Assembly (NCBI GenBank): GCA_963797565.1
Contig: CAWCPM010000017.1
Span: 1-64,000, forward strand
DNA length: 64,000 nucleotides
Direction: 5' to 3'
Source: JAICYJ01 sp963797565
Lineage (GTDB): Bacteria; Actinomycetota; Thermoleophilia; Gaiellales; JAICJC01
Shown here one piece after another: positions 43,489-52,270 of the stretch. The position numbers and the translations under genes were made by a program. The notes beneath the pieces are model-generated. The model was not told the DNA's origin, did not search any database, and was given only the letters and a program-made list of their open reading frames with translations. Each line of letters starts with the position of its first letter. The stretch's first letter is position 1.

Positions 43489-44647
43489 TCAGTTTCCGGT
43501 ACCCGAGTGCGTGCTCCGCCTGCATCATCTTGTGGATCTGCGTCGTGCCCTCATAGATGATCGGCGCGCGCGAGTTGCGGAAGTACCGCTCCACCGGGTA
43601 CTCCGCGGAGTAGCCGTAGGCGCCGTGCACCTGGATCGCCAGGTGGGCGGCCTTGAACGCGCTCTCGGTGGCCTGCCACTTGGCCAGCGAGGTCTCGCGG
43701 GTGTTGCGGACGCCCTTGTTCTTGAGGTGCGCTGCCTGCATCACCAGCAGCCGGCTGGTCTCGTAGCCCATCACCATGTCGGCGATCATGTCCTGCACGA
43801 ACTGGTACTTGCCGATCTCCTGGCCGAACGTCTTGCGCTCGTTCGCGTACTTGACCGACGCCTCGAGGCATGCGCGGATGACTCCGACGGCGCCGGCCGC
43901 CACGGTGAACCGCCCCTGGTCGAGCGAGTGCATGGCGATCTTGAAGCCCTCGCCCTCGGCGCCGACCAGGCTCTCGGCCGGCACCTGCACGTTGTCAAAG
44001 AACAACTCGCCGGTGGATCCGGCCCAGATTCCCAGCTTGTTCGGGATCTGCCGGGCCTCGATGCCGTCCCAGTCCAGCTCGATGATGAACGCCGAGATGC
44101 CCCTGTGGGCCGCGGCCGGGTCGGTCTTCGCGAACACCAGGCAGTAGGCAGCCTCGGTCGCGTAGCTGATCCAGCTCTTCTGGCCGTTCAGCAGGTAGGT
44201 GCCGTCGTCCTGCTTGATCGCGGTGGTCAGCATCGCCGCCACGTCCGATCCGGCGGCCGGCTCGGTCAGGCCGAAGCAGCCCAGCTTCTCGCCCTTGGCC
44301 ATCGGCACCAGGTAGCGCTGCTTCTGCTCCTCCGTCCCGAACCTGTACAGCGACAGCGAGTTCAGCCCGACGTGCACCGAGATCAGCGTGCGGAAGGCGG
44401 ACTCGCCCCGCTCGATCTCCTCGCAGATGAGCGCCTCGGAGACGTAGTCGAGCCCGGAGCCGCCGTACTCGACCGGGATCACCGGGCCCAGCAGGCCCAG
44501 CTCGGCCATGCCCTCGATGATGCCCATGTCGAGGTGGTGGTTGATGTCGTTCTCCTGCGCGACCGGCATGATGCGACGATCAACGAACTCGCGCACCGTC
44601 TCCTGGATCGCGAGCTGCTCGTCGGTCAGATCGAGGTTCAAGACCAC
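43481..44647 (-). CDS. Acyl-CoA dehydrogenase
   Basis: 388 residues with the complete ACAD fold: N-terminal helices, CFGLTEPAAGSDVAAM (FAD/substrate motif), KSWISYATEA, QYQFVQDMIADMV-like region (GKYQFVQDMIADMV), QVHGAYGYSAEYPVERYFR, and the catalytic Glu in IIYEGTTQIHKMM. Oxidises acyl-CoA to enoyl-CoA and passes electrons to ETF. A repeat element (44680-44848) occupies most of its upstream region. Confidence 0.94.
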   Translation of the reverse strand: MVLNLDLTDEQLAIQETVREFVDRRIMPVAQENDINHHLDMGIIEGMAELGLLGPVIPVEYGGSGLDYVSEALICEEIERGESAFRTLISVHVGLNSLSLYRFGTEEQKQRYLVPMAKGEKLGCFGLTEPAAGSDVAAMLTTAIKQDDGTYLLNGQKSWISYATEAAYCLVFAKTDPAAAHRGISAFIIELDWDGIEARQIPNKLGIWAGSTGELFFDNVQVPAESLVGAEGEGFKIAMHSLDQGRFTVAAGAVGVIRACLEASVKYANERKTFGQEIGKYQFVQDMIADMVMGYETSRLLVMQAAHLKNKGVRNTRETSLAKWQATESAFKAAHLAIQVHGAYGYSAEYPVERYFRNSRAPIIYEGTTQIHKMMQAEHALGYRKLNG

Positions 44648-44679
44648 TCCTTGGAAGCTTTCGGCAAATCCGTTGGATC

Positions 44680-44848
44680 CTAGATGGTTGATTCCACGGG
44701 ATGCGTGGGTGCCGGGCGCAGGATGGGGCGCGCTGGGCGACGGGAGCGTCCGCAGGGCAGGCTGGGCATGTCCTGGCCAAGGACGATCGTGGCGTCCAGC
44801 GTGTCCCAGACAAGATCCGGCGCCGCGCAGCTCGTGGAATCAATCATC
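44680..44848. repeat. Inverted-repeat element C (related ends, different interior)
   Basis: About 170 bp bounded by CTAGATGGTTGATTCCACG (44680-44698) and CGTGGAATCAATCATC (44833-44848); the 16-bp ends match with one mismatch. GATG(A/G)TTGAT is shared with the ends of elements A and B, but the rest of the TIR and the interior differ. An internal hairpin GTCCT-GGCCA-AGGAC lies at about 44770-44784. It sits between the GGDEF gene and the acyl-CoA dehydrogenase promoter region. Confidence 0.6.
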
Positions 44849-44873
44849 CGGGGCGTTGCGGTGCGTCCACGCG

Positions 44874-46475
44874 TCAGCTGGCCGAGGGCAGGCCGCCCGG
44901 CTCGCGCTTGGCGCTGTACATCGACTCGTCTGCAGCCCGGAACAGCGACTCCGGGTCGGTGCCCTGCTCGGGGCAGACGGCGACGCCAAAGCTGATCGTG
45001 AGCTGGATCAGGAGCTCGTCGCCGCTGCCCAGCATGGCGTCGTGGATCCGCTCGGCGACGGCGCGCGCCTCGTTCCTGCCGAGCTCGGGCAGGATCAGCG
45101 CGAACTCGTCCCCGCCGATCCGGTAGACCCCGTCCACCTCGCGGCGGCCGTCCATCAGCACCAGGCCCAGCGACTCCAGCGCGCGGTCGCCCGCTGGATG
45201 TCCGCGCTGGTCGTTGACCTGCTTGAACCCGTTGACGTCGCCCACGAGCAGCGCGAACCGCCGTCCGTAGCGATCGGAGCGGGAGGTCTCGAGCTCGAGC
45301 TGGCGTACGAAGCTGCGCCGGTTGCGGAGCCGCGTGAGCGGGTCATGGTCGGCCAGGAACTGCATCTCCTCGAACTGTGCGGCGGTGTCCAGCGCGGTGG
45401 TCGCCTGGTTGGCGAACACGCGCAGCGCCTGCAGGCGCGCCGGCGACGGCACCAGCAGGTCGACCGGGTCATCCGCCCAGATCAGGCCGATCAGCTCGCC
45501 GCCGCGCCCGTACAGCGGCACGATCAACCAGTGGTCGTCCCAGGCGTGCGGGCCCTTGCCGCAGCGCTGCGAGCTATACGTGTCGGCCTCGGCCCGCACG
45601 CGGGCGCGGGCCTGTTCGCTGGTCAGCAGATAGCAGCCCTGCGTCTCGAACTCCGGAACCAGCAGCACCGCGATCTCCTCCAGCGAGAAGCTGCTGTTGA
45701 CGGCCGGGTCATCGAGCTCCCAGCCGTAGGCGGCGCGCGGCTCGAGGGCGCCGGTGTCGGGGTTCGGCAGGTCGACTGAGACCGTCTCGAACCCGAGCGC
45801 GTGGTGGATGCCGTCGCAGACCGCCTGCAGGATCGCGTCGATCGCGAACGTCTCGGTCAGCCGCGAGGACACCCGCAGCAGCTGCTCGAGCGCGTTTCGG
45901 TGCCGTGACGACTCGGCCGACTCCTGGGCGCTCTGAATCGCCAGCGCGGCGTGCGACGCCAACGCCACCAGCACGTCCAGCTCCTCGTCGGTGGGGTGGT
46001 GGCCGGACACGGGCTCGTCCACCGCCATGATCCCCAGCAGCGGCCCGTCCGAGTGGTGCAGCGGCACCATCAGCGAGTCCTCCGGGTGCCAGGCGTCCTG
46101 CGCGGCGTTGCGCGGCAGGTCGGGGACGTATGACCGGGGCGCGAGCTCGTCCCAGTCGAAGGTGCCGTGCGGGACCAGATACGCGCCCCTGCGCAGGAAG
46201 CGGTCGTCGAGCACCTCGCCCCACACGTCCCAGCCGCGAGCGTCGCCCAGCAGCAGCTCGCGGGCGTGCTCTGAGCCGTGCACGGTGGTCGTGCAGAAGT
46301 CGTCCCAGGCGCGCCGGTACAGATTCAGGACCACGGTTCCGAATCCGAGCGACTCGGCGGTGGTACGGGCGATCGCAGCCAGCAGGTGATCGAGGTCGTC
46401 GTCGCTTCGGACGAGCCGGGTCACCTCCAGCAGGCCACGCAGTCGCGTAAAGGCTGACAGGTGCCGGGGGTCCAC
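44874..46475 (-). CDS. GAF-GGDEF diguanylate cyclase (copy 1)
   Basis: 533 residues from GTG 46475 (GGAG 7 nt upstream; same length as its neighbour). Two GAF-like sensory segments (about 20-170 and 195-340) precede a GGDEF domain: LTRLRNRRSFVRQLEL, VGDVNGFKQVNDQRGH, intact active site RIGGDEFALILPE and an RxxD inhibitory site (REVD) five residues before it. Makes c-di-GMP and probably shows product feedback. No membrane helix, so it senses a cytoplasmic ligand. Tandem paralogue of the next gene. Confidence 0.9.
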   Translation of the reverse strand: MDPRHLSAFTRLRGLLEVTRLVRSDDDLDHLLAAIARTTAESLGFGTVVLNLYRRAWDDFCTTTVHGSEHARELLLGDARGWDVWGEVLDDRFLRRGAYLVPHGTFDWDELAPRSYVPDLPRNAAQDAWHPEDSLMVPLHHSDGPLLGIMAVDEPVSGHHPTDEELDVLVALASHAALAIQSAQESAESSRHRNALEQLLRVSSRLTETFAIDAILQAVCDGIHHALGFETVSVDLPNPDTGALEPRAAYGWELDDPAVNSSFSLEEIAVLLVPEFETQGCYLLTSEQARARVRAEADTYSSQRCGKGPHAWDDHWLIVPLYGRGGELIGLIWADDPVDLLVPSPARLQALRVFANQATTALDTAAQFEEMQFLADHDPLTRLRNRRSFVRQLELETSRSDRYGRRFALLVGDVNGFKQVNDQRGHPAGDRALESLGLVLMDGRREVDGVYRIGGDEFALILPELGRNEARAVAERIHDAMLGSGDELLIQLTISFGVAVCPEQGTDPESLFRAADESMYSAKREPGGLPSAS

Positions 46476-46571
46476 GCAGGCTCCGGGGGTCGGGGGCGCG
46501 CACCTCTCACTTTGGCAGGTATGGCGCCGCGAATCCACTCCCAACCGGGGGAGTTGCCGCCGCGGCGCCGG

Positions 46572-48173
46572 TCAGGCCGCGAAGTGCGTGCGCTCGCCCG
46601 ACCGCTTGGCCGCGTACATGGCCTCGTCTGCCGCGCGAAACAGCGTCTCGGGATCGTCGCCGTCGCGCGGGTACACCGCCACGCCGAAGCTGGCCCGCAG
46701 GTCCTCGAAGCGGGAGTCGTCGTCTCCCACCAGGCCGGTGCTGATCCGGTCGATCACCGCCCGCACCTCCCGCTCCTCGGTCTCGGGCAGCAGCATGGCG
46801 AACTCGTCCCCGCCGATCCGGAACGCGGCATCGGTCTGGCGCAAGGCCTCCATCAGCAGCTTGCCCAAGCGCTCGAGCGCAAGGTCGCCGGCCAGGTGGC
46901 CGTGGCGGTCGTTCAGAGCCTTGAACGCGTCCAGGTCACACGTGACCAGTGCGAACGGTCGGTGGTACCGGCCCGACCGGGCGGTCTCGATCGCCAGCCG
47001 GCGCGTGAAGGCTCGCCGGTTGAAGAGCCGCGTCAGCGGGTCGTGCTCGGCCAGGAACCGCATCTCCTCGAAGTGCGTGGCCGAGTCCAGCGCCGCCGTG
47101 GCCTGGTTCGCGAACACGCGCAGGGCCTGCAGCAGCTCCCGCGACGGCAGCAGCCGGTCGATCGGGTCGTCCACCCAGATCACGCCCATCAGGCCGCCGT
47201 CGCGGTCGTACAGGGGCACCAGCAGCCAGTGGTGCGACCAGGCATGCGGGCCCTCGCCGTTGAACACCGACGCGTAGGTGTGATGGCGCTCCGGCAGGCG
47301 TTCGCGGGCCTGTTGCCGGGTCAGCAGGTAGCAGCCCTCGATCTCGTACTCGGACACCAGCAGCGGCTCGACCAGGTCGAGCGTGAGCGGCGCGTTCTCG
47401 GCGAGGTCGCCGAGGCTCCAGCCCACGGCTGACCGCGGCGTCAACACGCCCGTGTCCGGGTTGGGCAGCTCGATGCTGACCTTCGCGAAGCCGAGCGCGT
47501 CCGAGATGCCCTCGGCCACCGAATGCAGCACGGCGTCGATCGACAGCGTCTCGGTGAGACGCGACGACACCAGCAGCAGCCGCTCGAGGGCGCTGCGGTA
47601 GCGGTTCGCACGGGCGCCCTCCTGCGCGCTCTCGAGCGCCAGGGCCACGTGCTCGGCCAGCGCCACCAGCACCTCCAGCTCCTCGTCGCCGGGACGCAGC
47701 CCCGACACGGGCTCGTCCACGGAGAGGATCCCCAGCAGGTGCCCGTCGTTTCGCGTCAGCGGCACGAACAGCGCATCCTCGGGGTGCCAGTCGTTGGGGT
47801 CGTCGCTGACCGGGATATCCGGTGTGATCGACAGCATGTCGTTCTGCCAGTCGTACTCCCCTGCCGGCACGAAGTAGACGCCGCCGCGCTTGAACCGGTC
47901 GTCCAGCAGCGGTGCCCACTCGTTCCAGCCGCCGCGGGAGCCGAGCAGCTGTTCGACCGCCTCCTGGTTGTAGTCCCGCACCGTGGTCACCTCGAAGTCG
48001 TCCCAGGCCGGGCGGTAGAGGTTGACCACGACCACCTTGTAGCCGAGCGAGTCGGCGATGGTGCCGGCGATCGCGTTCAGCACCTCGGGCAGCGATTCCT
48101 CATCGCGCACCACGCGGGACACGTCCAGGAGGCCGCGCAGCCGTGCCAGAGTGTCGAGGTCGTCGGAGGCCAT
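46572..48173 (-). CDS. GAF-GGDEF diguanylate cyclase (copy 2)
   Basis: 533 residues, the same architecture as copy 1: two GAF-like regions, then LTRLFNRRAFTRRLAI, CDLDAFKALNDRHGH, RIGGDEFAMLLPE and RQTD as I-site. The two copies align along their full length but are clearly diverged, so the duplication is not recent. ATG 48173; divergent from the lipoprotein gene with only 43 bp between them. Confidence 0.9.
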   Translation of the reverse strand: MASDDLDTLARLRGLLDVSRVVRDEESLPEVLNAIAGTIADSLGYKVVVVNLYRPAWDDFEVTTVRDYNQEAVEQLLGSRGGWNEWAPLLDDRFKRGGVYFVPAGEYDWQNDMLSITPDIPVSDDPNDWHPEDALFVPLTRNDGHLLGILSVDEPVSGLRPGDEELEVLVALAEHVALALESAQEGARANRYRSALERLLLVSSRLTETLSIDAVLHSVAEGISDALGFAKVSIELPNPDTGVLTPRSAVGWSLGDLAENAPLTLDLVEPLLVSEYEIEGCYLLTRQQARERLPERHHTYASVFNGEGPHAWSHHWLLVPLYDRDGGLMGVIWVDDPIDRLLPSRELLQALRVFANQATAALDSATHFEEMRFLAEHDPLTRLFNRRAFTRRLAIETARSGRYHRPFALVTCDLDAFKALNDRHGHLAGDLALERLGKLLMEALRQTDAAFRIGGDEFAMLLPETEEREVRAVIDRISTGLVGDDDSRFEDLRASFGVAVYPRDGDDPETLFRAADEAMYAAKRSGERTHFAA

Positions 48174-48216
48174 TGCGCAAGATTACGTGGTGGATCTTCT
48201 ACCGTTTGTCGGGTCG

Positions 48217-49050
48217 ATGCAGCTCCGTCTTGAATGGACAGCTCTGCCGGCGGCGGTGCTGTTGCTCTCGCTCGCCGGCTGCAGCGACGGTGCACAGCCG
48301 ACCGCGGTGGCGCTCCCGGCGGCGGCGCGGGCGCTGGCGGTCGCGCCGGACTTCGCCGGAACGCTGTGGGAGACCACCGGCGCAGGCGCGTGGCGTTCGC
48401 ACGACGGCGGCCTCAGCTGGAAGCGCGTTCGCGGCCCGGGCGGCGGCCTCGCGGTGGCCTTCTCGGAGCAGGGCGGGGAGGTGGTGGGACCCCACGGCGA
48501 GCAGCGCGCCGACTACGGCGGCATCGGACTGACGCCCGCGCGCAGGACGCCGCAGCCGTTCGTATCGCTGACCACGCCCTACCATCGCACCGACCGCCTG
48601 TATGCGCTGGACATCTTCGGCCACCCCTGGGTGTCGGTCGACTCGGGCCGGCACTGGCTGCAGCTGCGGGCGGCCAGGCTGCCGAACTCGGCCGTCTCGA
48701 TCTCGGCGGTCCGCGGCGACGTCACCAAGCCGGACGTGATCTATGTGGCCTGCGGCACCGGCGGCCTGTGGCGCTCGGTCGATGACGGCGCCACCTTCAC
48801 GCACCTGCCAGAGCCGGCGGTGGCCTACGGGGTCGCGATGACGACCGACAAGCAGAGCCAGGTGCTGGTGGCGGGCGACAAGGTCTACCTCAGCAAGGAC
48901 TACGGCCGCACCTTCCTGCCGGTGCTCGACCGGCGGGTGGACGCCGTGGCCTACGACCCTCGCAACGACCGGCTGGCCTACGCCGCGCTTGGGCGCGAGC
49001 TGCTGCGCTCCGTCGACGGCGGCGAGAGCTGGCCCGCCGTCACCGGCTAG
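48217..49050 (+). CDS. Lipoprotein with BNR/VPS10-like beta-propeller repeats
   Basis: 277 residues. Lipobox LSLAGC (Cys about 22), then repeated BNR-type motifs S.DGG..W: WRSHDGGLSWKRV, SVDSGRHWLQL, WRSVDDGATFTHL, LSKDYGRTFLPV, LRSVDGGESWPAV. This is a sialidase/YCF48-type propeller exported to the outer face of the membrane. The catalytic residues of sialidases are not evident; a binding or scaffold role is more likely. Confidence 0.82.
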   Translation: MQLRLEWTALPAAVLLLSLAGCSDGAQPTAVALPAAARALAVAPDFAGTLWETTGAGAWRSHDGGLSWKRVRGPGGGLAVAFSEQGGEVVGPHGEQRADYGGIGLTPARRTPQPFVSLTTPYHRTDRLYALDIFGHPWVSVDSGRHWLQLRAARLPNSAVSISAVRGDVTKPDVIYVACGTGGLWRSVDDGATFTHLPEPAVAYGVAMTTDKQSQVLVAGDKVYLSKDYGRTFLPVLDRRVDAVAYDPRNDRLAYAALGRELLRSVDGGESWPAVTG

Positions 49051-49073
49051 ACATGCGCCCGTAGCCACGATCC

Positions 49074-49092
49074 CGTGGAATCAACCATCTAG
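49074..49092. repeat. Fragment of inverted-repeat element end (D)
   Basis: CGTGGAATCAACCATCTAG matches the right end of element C (CGTGGAATCAATCATC) with one change and keeps the terminal CTAG. No matching left end was found; only CTAG at 49047. The stop codon of the thioesterase gene (49089-49091) is formed by this CTAG. Confidence 0.5.
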
Positions 49093-49487
49093 ATCTGCTG
49101 GAGCCACTCCGGCACGCGCACGGGGCGCATGCTGGCGCGGTCGACACAGGCGTGGCGCGTGAACCCCGTGGCGACCACCTCGCCGCCGCGCGTCAGCTCG
49201 TACGTGAAGGTGAAGGACGCCCGCGCCAGGTCGGCGAGGCTGCAGGCGACCGCGAACTCGTCGTCGAACCAGAGCGGCCGCAGGTAGCGGATGCCGGCTT
49301 CGGCCACGACCATGTCGATGCCGCCGTTATGCACCTCGGCGTAGCTGTGGCCGGCGGCTCGCAGGAACTCGATGCGGCCGATCTCGAAGTACTGCAGGTA
49401 GGCCGCGTTGTTGGCGACGCCCATCGCGTCGGTCTCGCCGAAGCGCACGCGCAGGTGTGCCGTGAAGGTGCGGCGGGGCTCCGTCAT
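49089..49487 (-). CDS. Hotdog-fold thioesterase (4HBT family)
   Basis: 132 residues: RVRFGETDAMGVANNAAYLQYFEIGRIEF holds the catalytic Asp region of 4-hydroxybenzoyl-CoA thioesterase-like proteins (D in GETDAMG), then FDDEFAVACSLADLARASFTFTYEL. Cleaves acyl-CoA; the substrate is unknown. Its last codons and stop come from the element fragment D. Confidence 0.9.
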   Translation of the reverse strand: MTEPRRTFTAHLRVRFGETDAMGVANNAAYLQYFEIGRIEFLRAAGHSYAEVHNGGIDMVVAEAGIRYLRPLWFDDEFAVACSLADLARASFTFTYELTRGGEVVATGFTRHACVDRASMRPVRVPEWLQQI

Positions 49488-49541
49488 GAGCGCGCATGAT
49501 ACGGTGAAACCGCTTTAGCGCCGCCTGTGAAAGGGGTTCAC

Positions 49542-49808
49542 ATGAATGACCAGAAGAATCTGATCGACCGCGTCACCCGCGCCACCGGCGATGTCGGCAA
49601 GCCGGTCGTGTCGGCGACGCGCGATCACGCGAAGAAGGCCTCGCGCGCAGCTCGTCTGCAGCTGCCCGCAACCCGCGAGGACATCGCCCGGCTGACCGAA
49701 CAGCTCGACCGCGTCGAGGCGGCTCTCGCCGAGCTTGCCGACCGCGTCGAGGCCGCCAAGCCCAAGCGCCGCGCCGCCTCAACCGGGAGCGCGAAGCCGG
49801 AGAGCTGA
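49542..49808 (+). CDS. Small coiled-coil protein
   Basis: 88 residues from ATG 49542 (AAGGGG upstream). Basic N-terminal half, then an amphipathic helix with heptads (REDIARLTEQLDRVEAALAELADRVEA) and a Lys/Ala/Ser tail. Resembles phasin-like or other DNA/granule-associated small proteins, but no family can be assigned. Its end overlaps the convergent lipid-kinase gene by 30 bp. Confidence 0.7.
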   Translation: MNDQKNLIDRVTRATGDVGKPVVSATRDHAKKASRAARLQLPATREDIARLTEQLDRVEAALAELADRVEAAKPKRRAASTGSAKPES

Positions 49809-50687
49809 CGGCACCACCTCGAACGTGGCCGGGGTGAGCCCCGGCTGCTCGCCGTCGGCCTCGATCGGCAGCGGCGAGCGCGGCGTCACCACCACCCGGC
49901 GGGCGCGACGGATCGTGGCCTTGGGGTGGTTTGTGTGCGTGCCGCGGTAGAGCTTGTGCAGGTTGCGGGCCAGGTCGAGCCTGGACACGTCGCCCCACAC
50001 CAGCACGTCCAGCAGCCCGTCGGAGGGATCGGCGTCCGGCGCGATCTTCATTCCCCCGGCGAAGTAGCGGCAGTTGGCGACGATCGCGTTGTTGCAGACC
50101 TGGTCGAGGCGCTCGTCGTCGATCTCGACCGTGAACGGTGAGTTGCGGTAGCCGGCGAAGGTCGCGACGGCCGCCCAGGCGAACGCAGCGGTCGCGCCCA
50201 GCGGCTTGCCGCTGCGGTTGACCCGGTCGGCCACGACCCCGGTCAGGCCGGCGCTGGCCACGTTCACGAAGTGACGGCTCTGGGGCGTCCCGTCCCGCCC
50301 CGCGTAGCTGACGCGCCCCATATCGATGATGCGGGCGGGCGCGTGCGCCGCCACCTCCAGCGCGCGGTCGGCATCCTTGGAGATGCCGAACGTGCGGCTG
50401 AAGTCGCATCCCGAGCCCCGCTGCACCACCGCGAGGTCGGTCGCGGCCGCTCCGGCCATACCGTTTGCGACCTCCGAGACGGTGCCGTCGCCGCCCACCG
50501 CCACCACCAGCTCCGCCCCCTCGGCGACGGCCATCGCCGCCAGCTCGGTGGCGTGTCCGCGCCGCTCGGTCAGGCGCACGTCGACGTCGAGGCCGTGCGC
50601 CTCTGCCCGCCGCGCGATATCGGGCCACTGCCGGGCGGTGCGGCCGCTGGCCGCCGCCGGGTTGACGATCATCACCGTCGCGGTCAC
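49779..50687 (-). CDS. Diacylglycerol kinase/YegS-like lipid kinase
   Basis: 302 residues from GTG 50687. DAGK catalytic domain: VMIVNPAAASGRTARQW, ELVVAVGGDGTVSEVANGM (GGDGT phosphate-binding loop), VVQRGSGCDFSRTFG, then a C-terminal beta domain (KIAPDADPSDGLLDVLV). Phosphorylates diacylglycerol or a related lipid. The start overlaps the stop of the nucleoside phosphorylase in its restored frame (GTGA). In the current sequence the two share one open frame because of the upstream indel. Confidence 0.9.
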   Translation of the reverse strand: MTATVMIVNPAAASGRTARQWPDIARRAEAHGLDVDVRLTERRGHATELAAMAVAEGAELVVAVGGDGTVSEVANGMAGAAATDLAVVQRGSGCDFSRTFGISKDADRALEVAAHAPARIIDMGRVSYAGRDGTPQSRHFVNVASAGLTGVVADRVNRSGKPLGATAAFAWAAVATFAGYRNSPFTVEIDDERLDQVCNNAIVANCRYFAGGMKIAPDADPSDGLLDVLVWGDVSRLDLARNLHKLYRGTHTNHPKATIRRARRVVVTPRSPLPIEADGEQPGLTPATFEVVPSALRLRAPG

Positions 50688-51401
50688 GCCTTGGCGTCCA
50701 CCGCGGCGGCCAGCGCCAGACGCGTCATCCGCTCGACGCCCAGCGCCAGCTCGATCGTCGGCGATGCGCACCATCTGGGTGCTCCCGACCAGATCGGAGA
50801 CGGTCAGGATGCAGGCGGTCTTGACCGACCGCAGCGCACCGATCGTGAACAGGACGGCGGCCTCCATCTCGACCGCCAGCACGCCCCGGTCAGCCCATCG
50901 CAGGTGGCGCTCCGGATCCGGGTCGTAGAACGTGTCGGACGAGGCGATCGCGCCCACGCGCGGCTGGATGCCGAGCCCCTTGGCGGCGTGGATTGCGCCG
51001 TGCGTGAGGCCGAAGTGCGCTGTGGGGGCATGCGGCTCGCCGCCGGTGTAGTGGCGCGAGGTTGCATCGGCGGGCACCGCCGAGAGGGCGATCACGGTGT
51101 CGCCCAGCGCCAGATCGGGCTGCAGTCCGCCGCAGGTGCCGATCCGGATCAGGCGCTCCGCCCCCAGCTGCACGAGCTCCTCGATCACGATCGCCGCGCT
51201 GGGACAGCCCATGCCCGTGGACTGCACCGACACCGGCTGGCCTTCGTAGGTGCCGGTGTAGCCGAGCATGCCGCGCTCGCCGTTCACCTGCCGGGCATCC
51301 TCGAGGAACTCCTCGGCCACGCGGCGGGCCCGCAGCGGGTCTCCGGGGAGCAGCACGGCGGGCGCGTAGTCGCCCATCTCGGCTCGCAGGTGGATCGGCA
51401 T
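50684..51401 (-). pseudogene. Nucleoside phosphorylase (PNP/UDP family), frameshifted near its end
   Basis: MPIHLRAEMGDYAPAVLLPGDPLRA at the N-terminus (phosphate/nucleoside site of hexameric DeoD/Udp type), GMGCPSAAIVIEELV, IRIGTCGGLQPDL and AVEMEAAVLFTIG. Near 50752 an extra base (GACGATCGAGCTG) sends the frame into the lipid-kinase gene; in the correct frame it ends ELALGVERMTRLALAAAVDA…, TGA 50684-50686, giving about 238 residues. Purine or uridine salvage. ATG 51401. Confidence 0.87.
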
Positions 51402-51418
51402 GGGCGCGCAGCTTACCG

Positions 51419-52270
51419 TCAGCGCGCCAGCAGGCCGATCGAAAGGCCCGGAAGGTCGTAGCCGTCGCCGTCGCGGTAGGGCTCGCACCGCTCGGCGAAG
51501 TCGCGCTTGATGTCACTGATCTGGACGTCGTCCAGCGTCGCGATGACGCCGCCCAGCGAGGGCGAGATCTCCGTGATCACACCCCAGTAGTCATCGATCT
51601 CGCGGAAGCGCCAGTGCACCGGAAGGTCGCGCAGCTGCACGTCGGCGAACCCGGCCGCAGTTGCGAGAGCGGTCAGCTCGCCGCTGTCGGCCAGCCGGAA
51701 GATGCCCGGCTCCTTCGGGTCGGGCGGCGGCGGCAGCAGGCCGCGGTTTCCGAACGCGCCCTGGATGGTCGTGTTCCACGGATTCGCCTCGCGCGGTCCC
51801 CATACCGCCAGCGCCAGGCGGCCGCCGGGGCGCAGCACGCGTCGTGTCTCGGCCAGCGCCGCGGAGGGGTCCGGCATCAGCATGAGCCCCCAGCGGCACA
51901 GCGCCACGTCGAAGCTGGCGGTCTCGAGATCCATCGCCTGCGCATCGACCTGCCTGAACTCCACGTTCCGCAGCCCCAGCTCGGCCGCCCGGCGCTCGGC
52001 GGCGGCCAGCATCTGGGTGGAGAGATCGGTCGCCACCAGCCGCCCGTGCTCCCCGATCAGCTCGGCCGCCAGGAAGCCGGTGTCGCCGGGGCCGGCGGCG
52101 ATCTCCAGCACCGACTCGCCGGGCGCGGGGGCGGCCATCTCGACCAGACCCTCGCCGACGGCATGAGAGGACTCCCACATGCGGTCGCGGCGCCGCTCCC
52201 AGCCGCGGGCGGCCGCGTCCCACATGGCCTCCGGGCTCGGCGGTTCGCTGGTAGCTTCCGGATCGTGCAT
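51419..52270 (-). CDS. Class I SAM-dependent methyltransferase
   Basis: 283 residues. SAM motif I VLEIAAGPGDTGFLAAELIG, motif II VATDLSTQMLAAAERRAAELG, motif with DVALCRWGLMLMPDP and post-motif RRVLRPGGRLALAVWGP, of the UbiE/small-molecule type. The methyl acceptor is unknown. ATG 52270 abuts the GTG of a divergent hydrolase gene (52265), leaving no intergenic DNA. Confidence 0.88.
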   Translation of the reverse strand: MHDPEATSEPPSPEAMWDAAARGWERRRDRMWESSHAVGEGLVEMAAPAPGESVLEIAAGPGDTGFLAAELIGEHGRLVATDLSTQMLAAAERRAAELGLRNVEFRQVDAQAMDLETASFDVALCRWGLMLMPDPSAALAETRRVLRPGGRLALAVWGPREANPWNTTIQGAFGNRGLLPPPPDPKEPGIFRLADSGELTALATAAGFADVQLRDLPVHWRFREIDDYWGVITEISPSLGGVIATLDDVQISDIKRDFAERCEPYRDGDGYDLPGLSIGLLAR

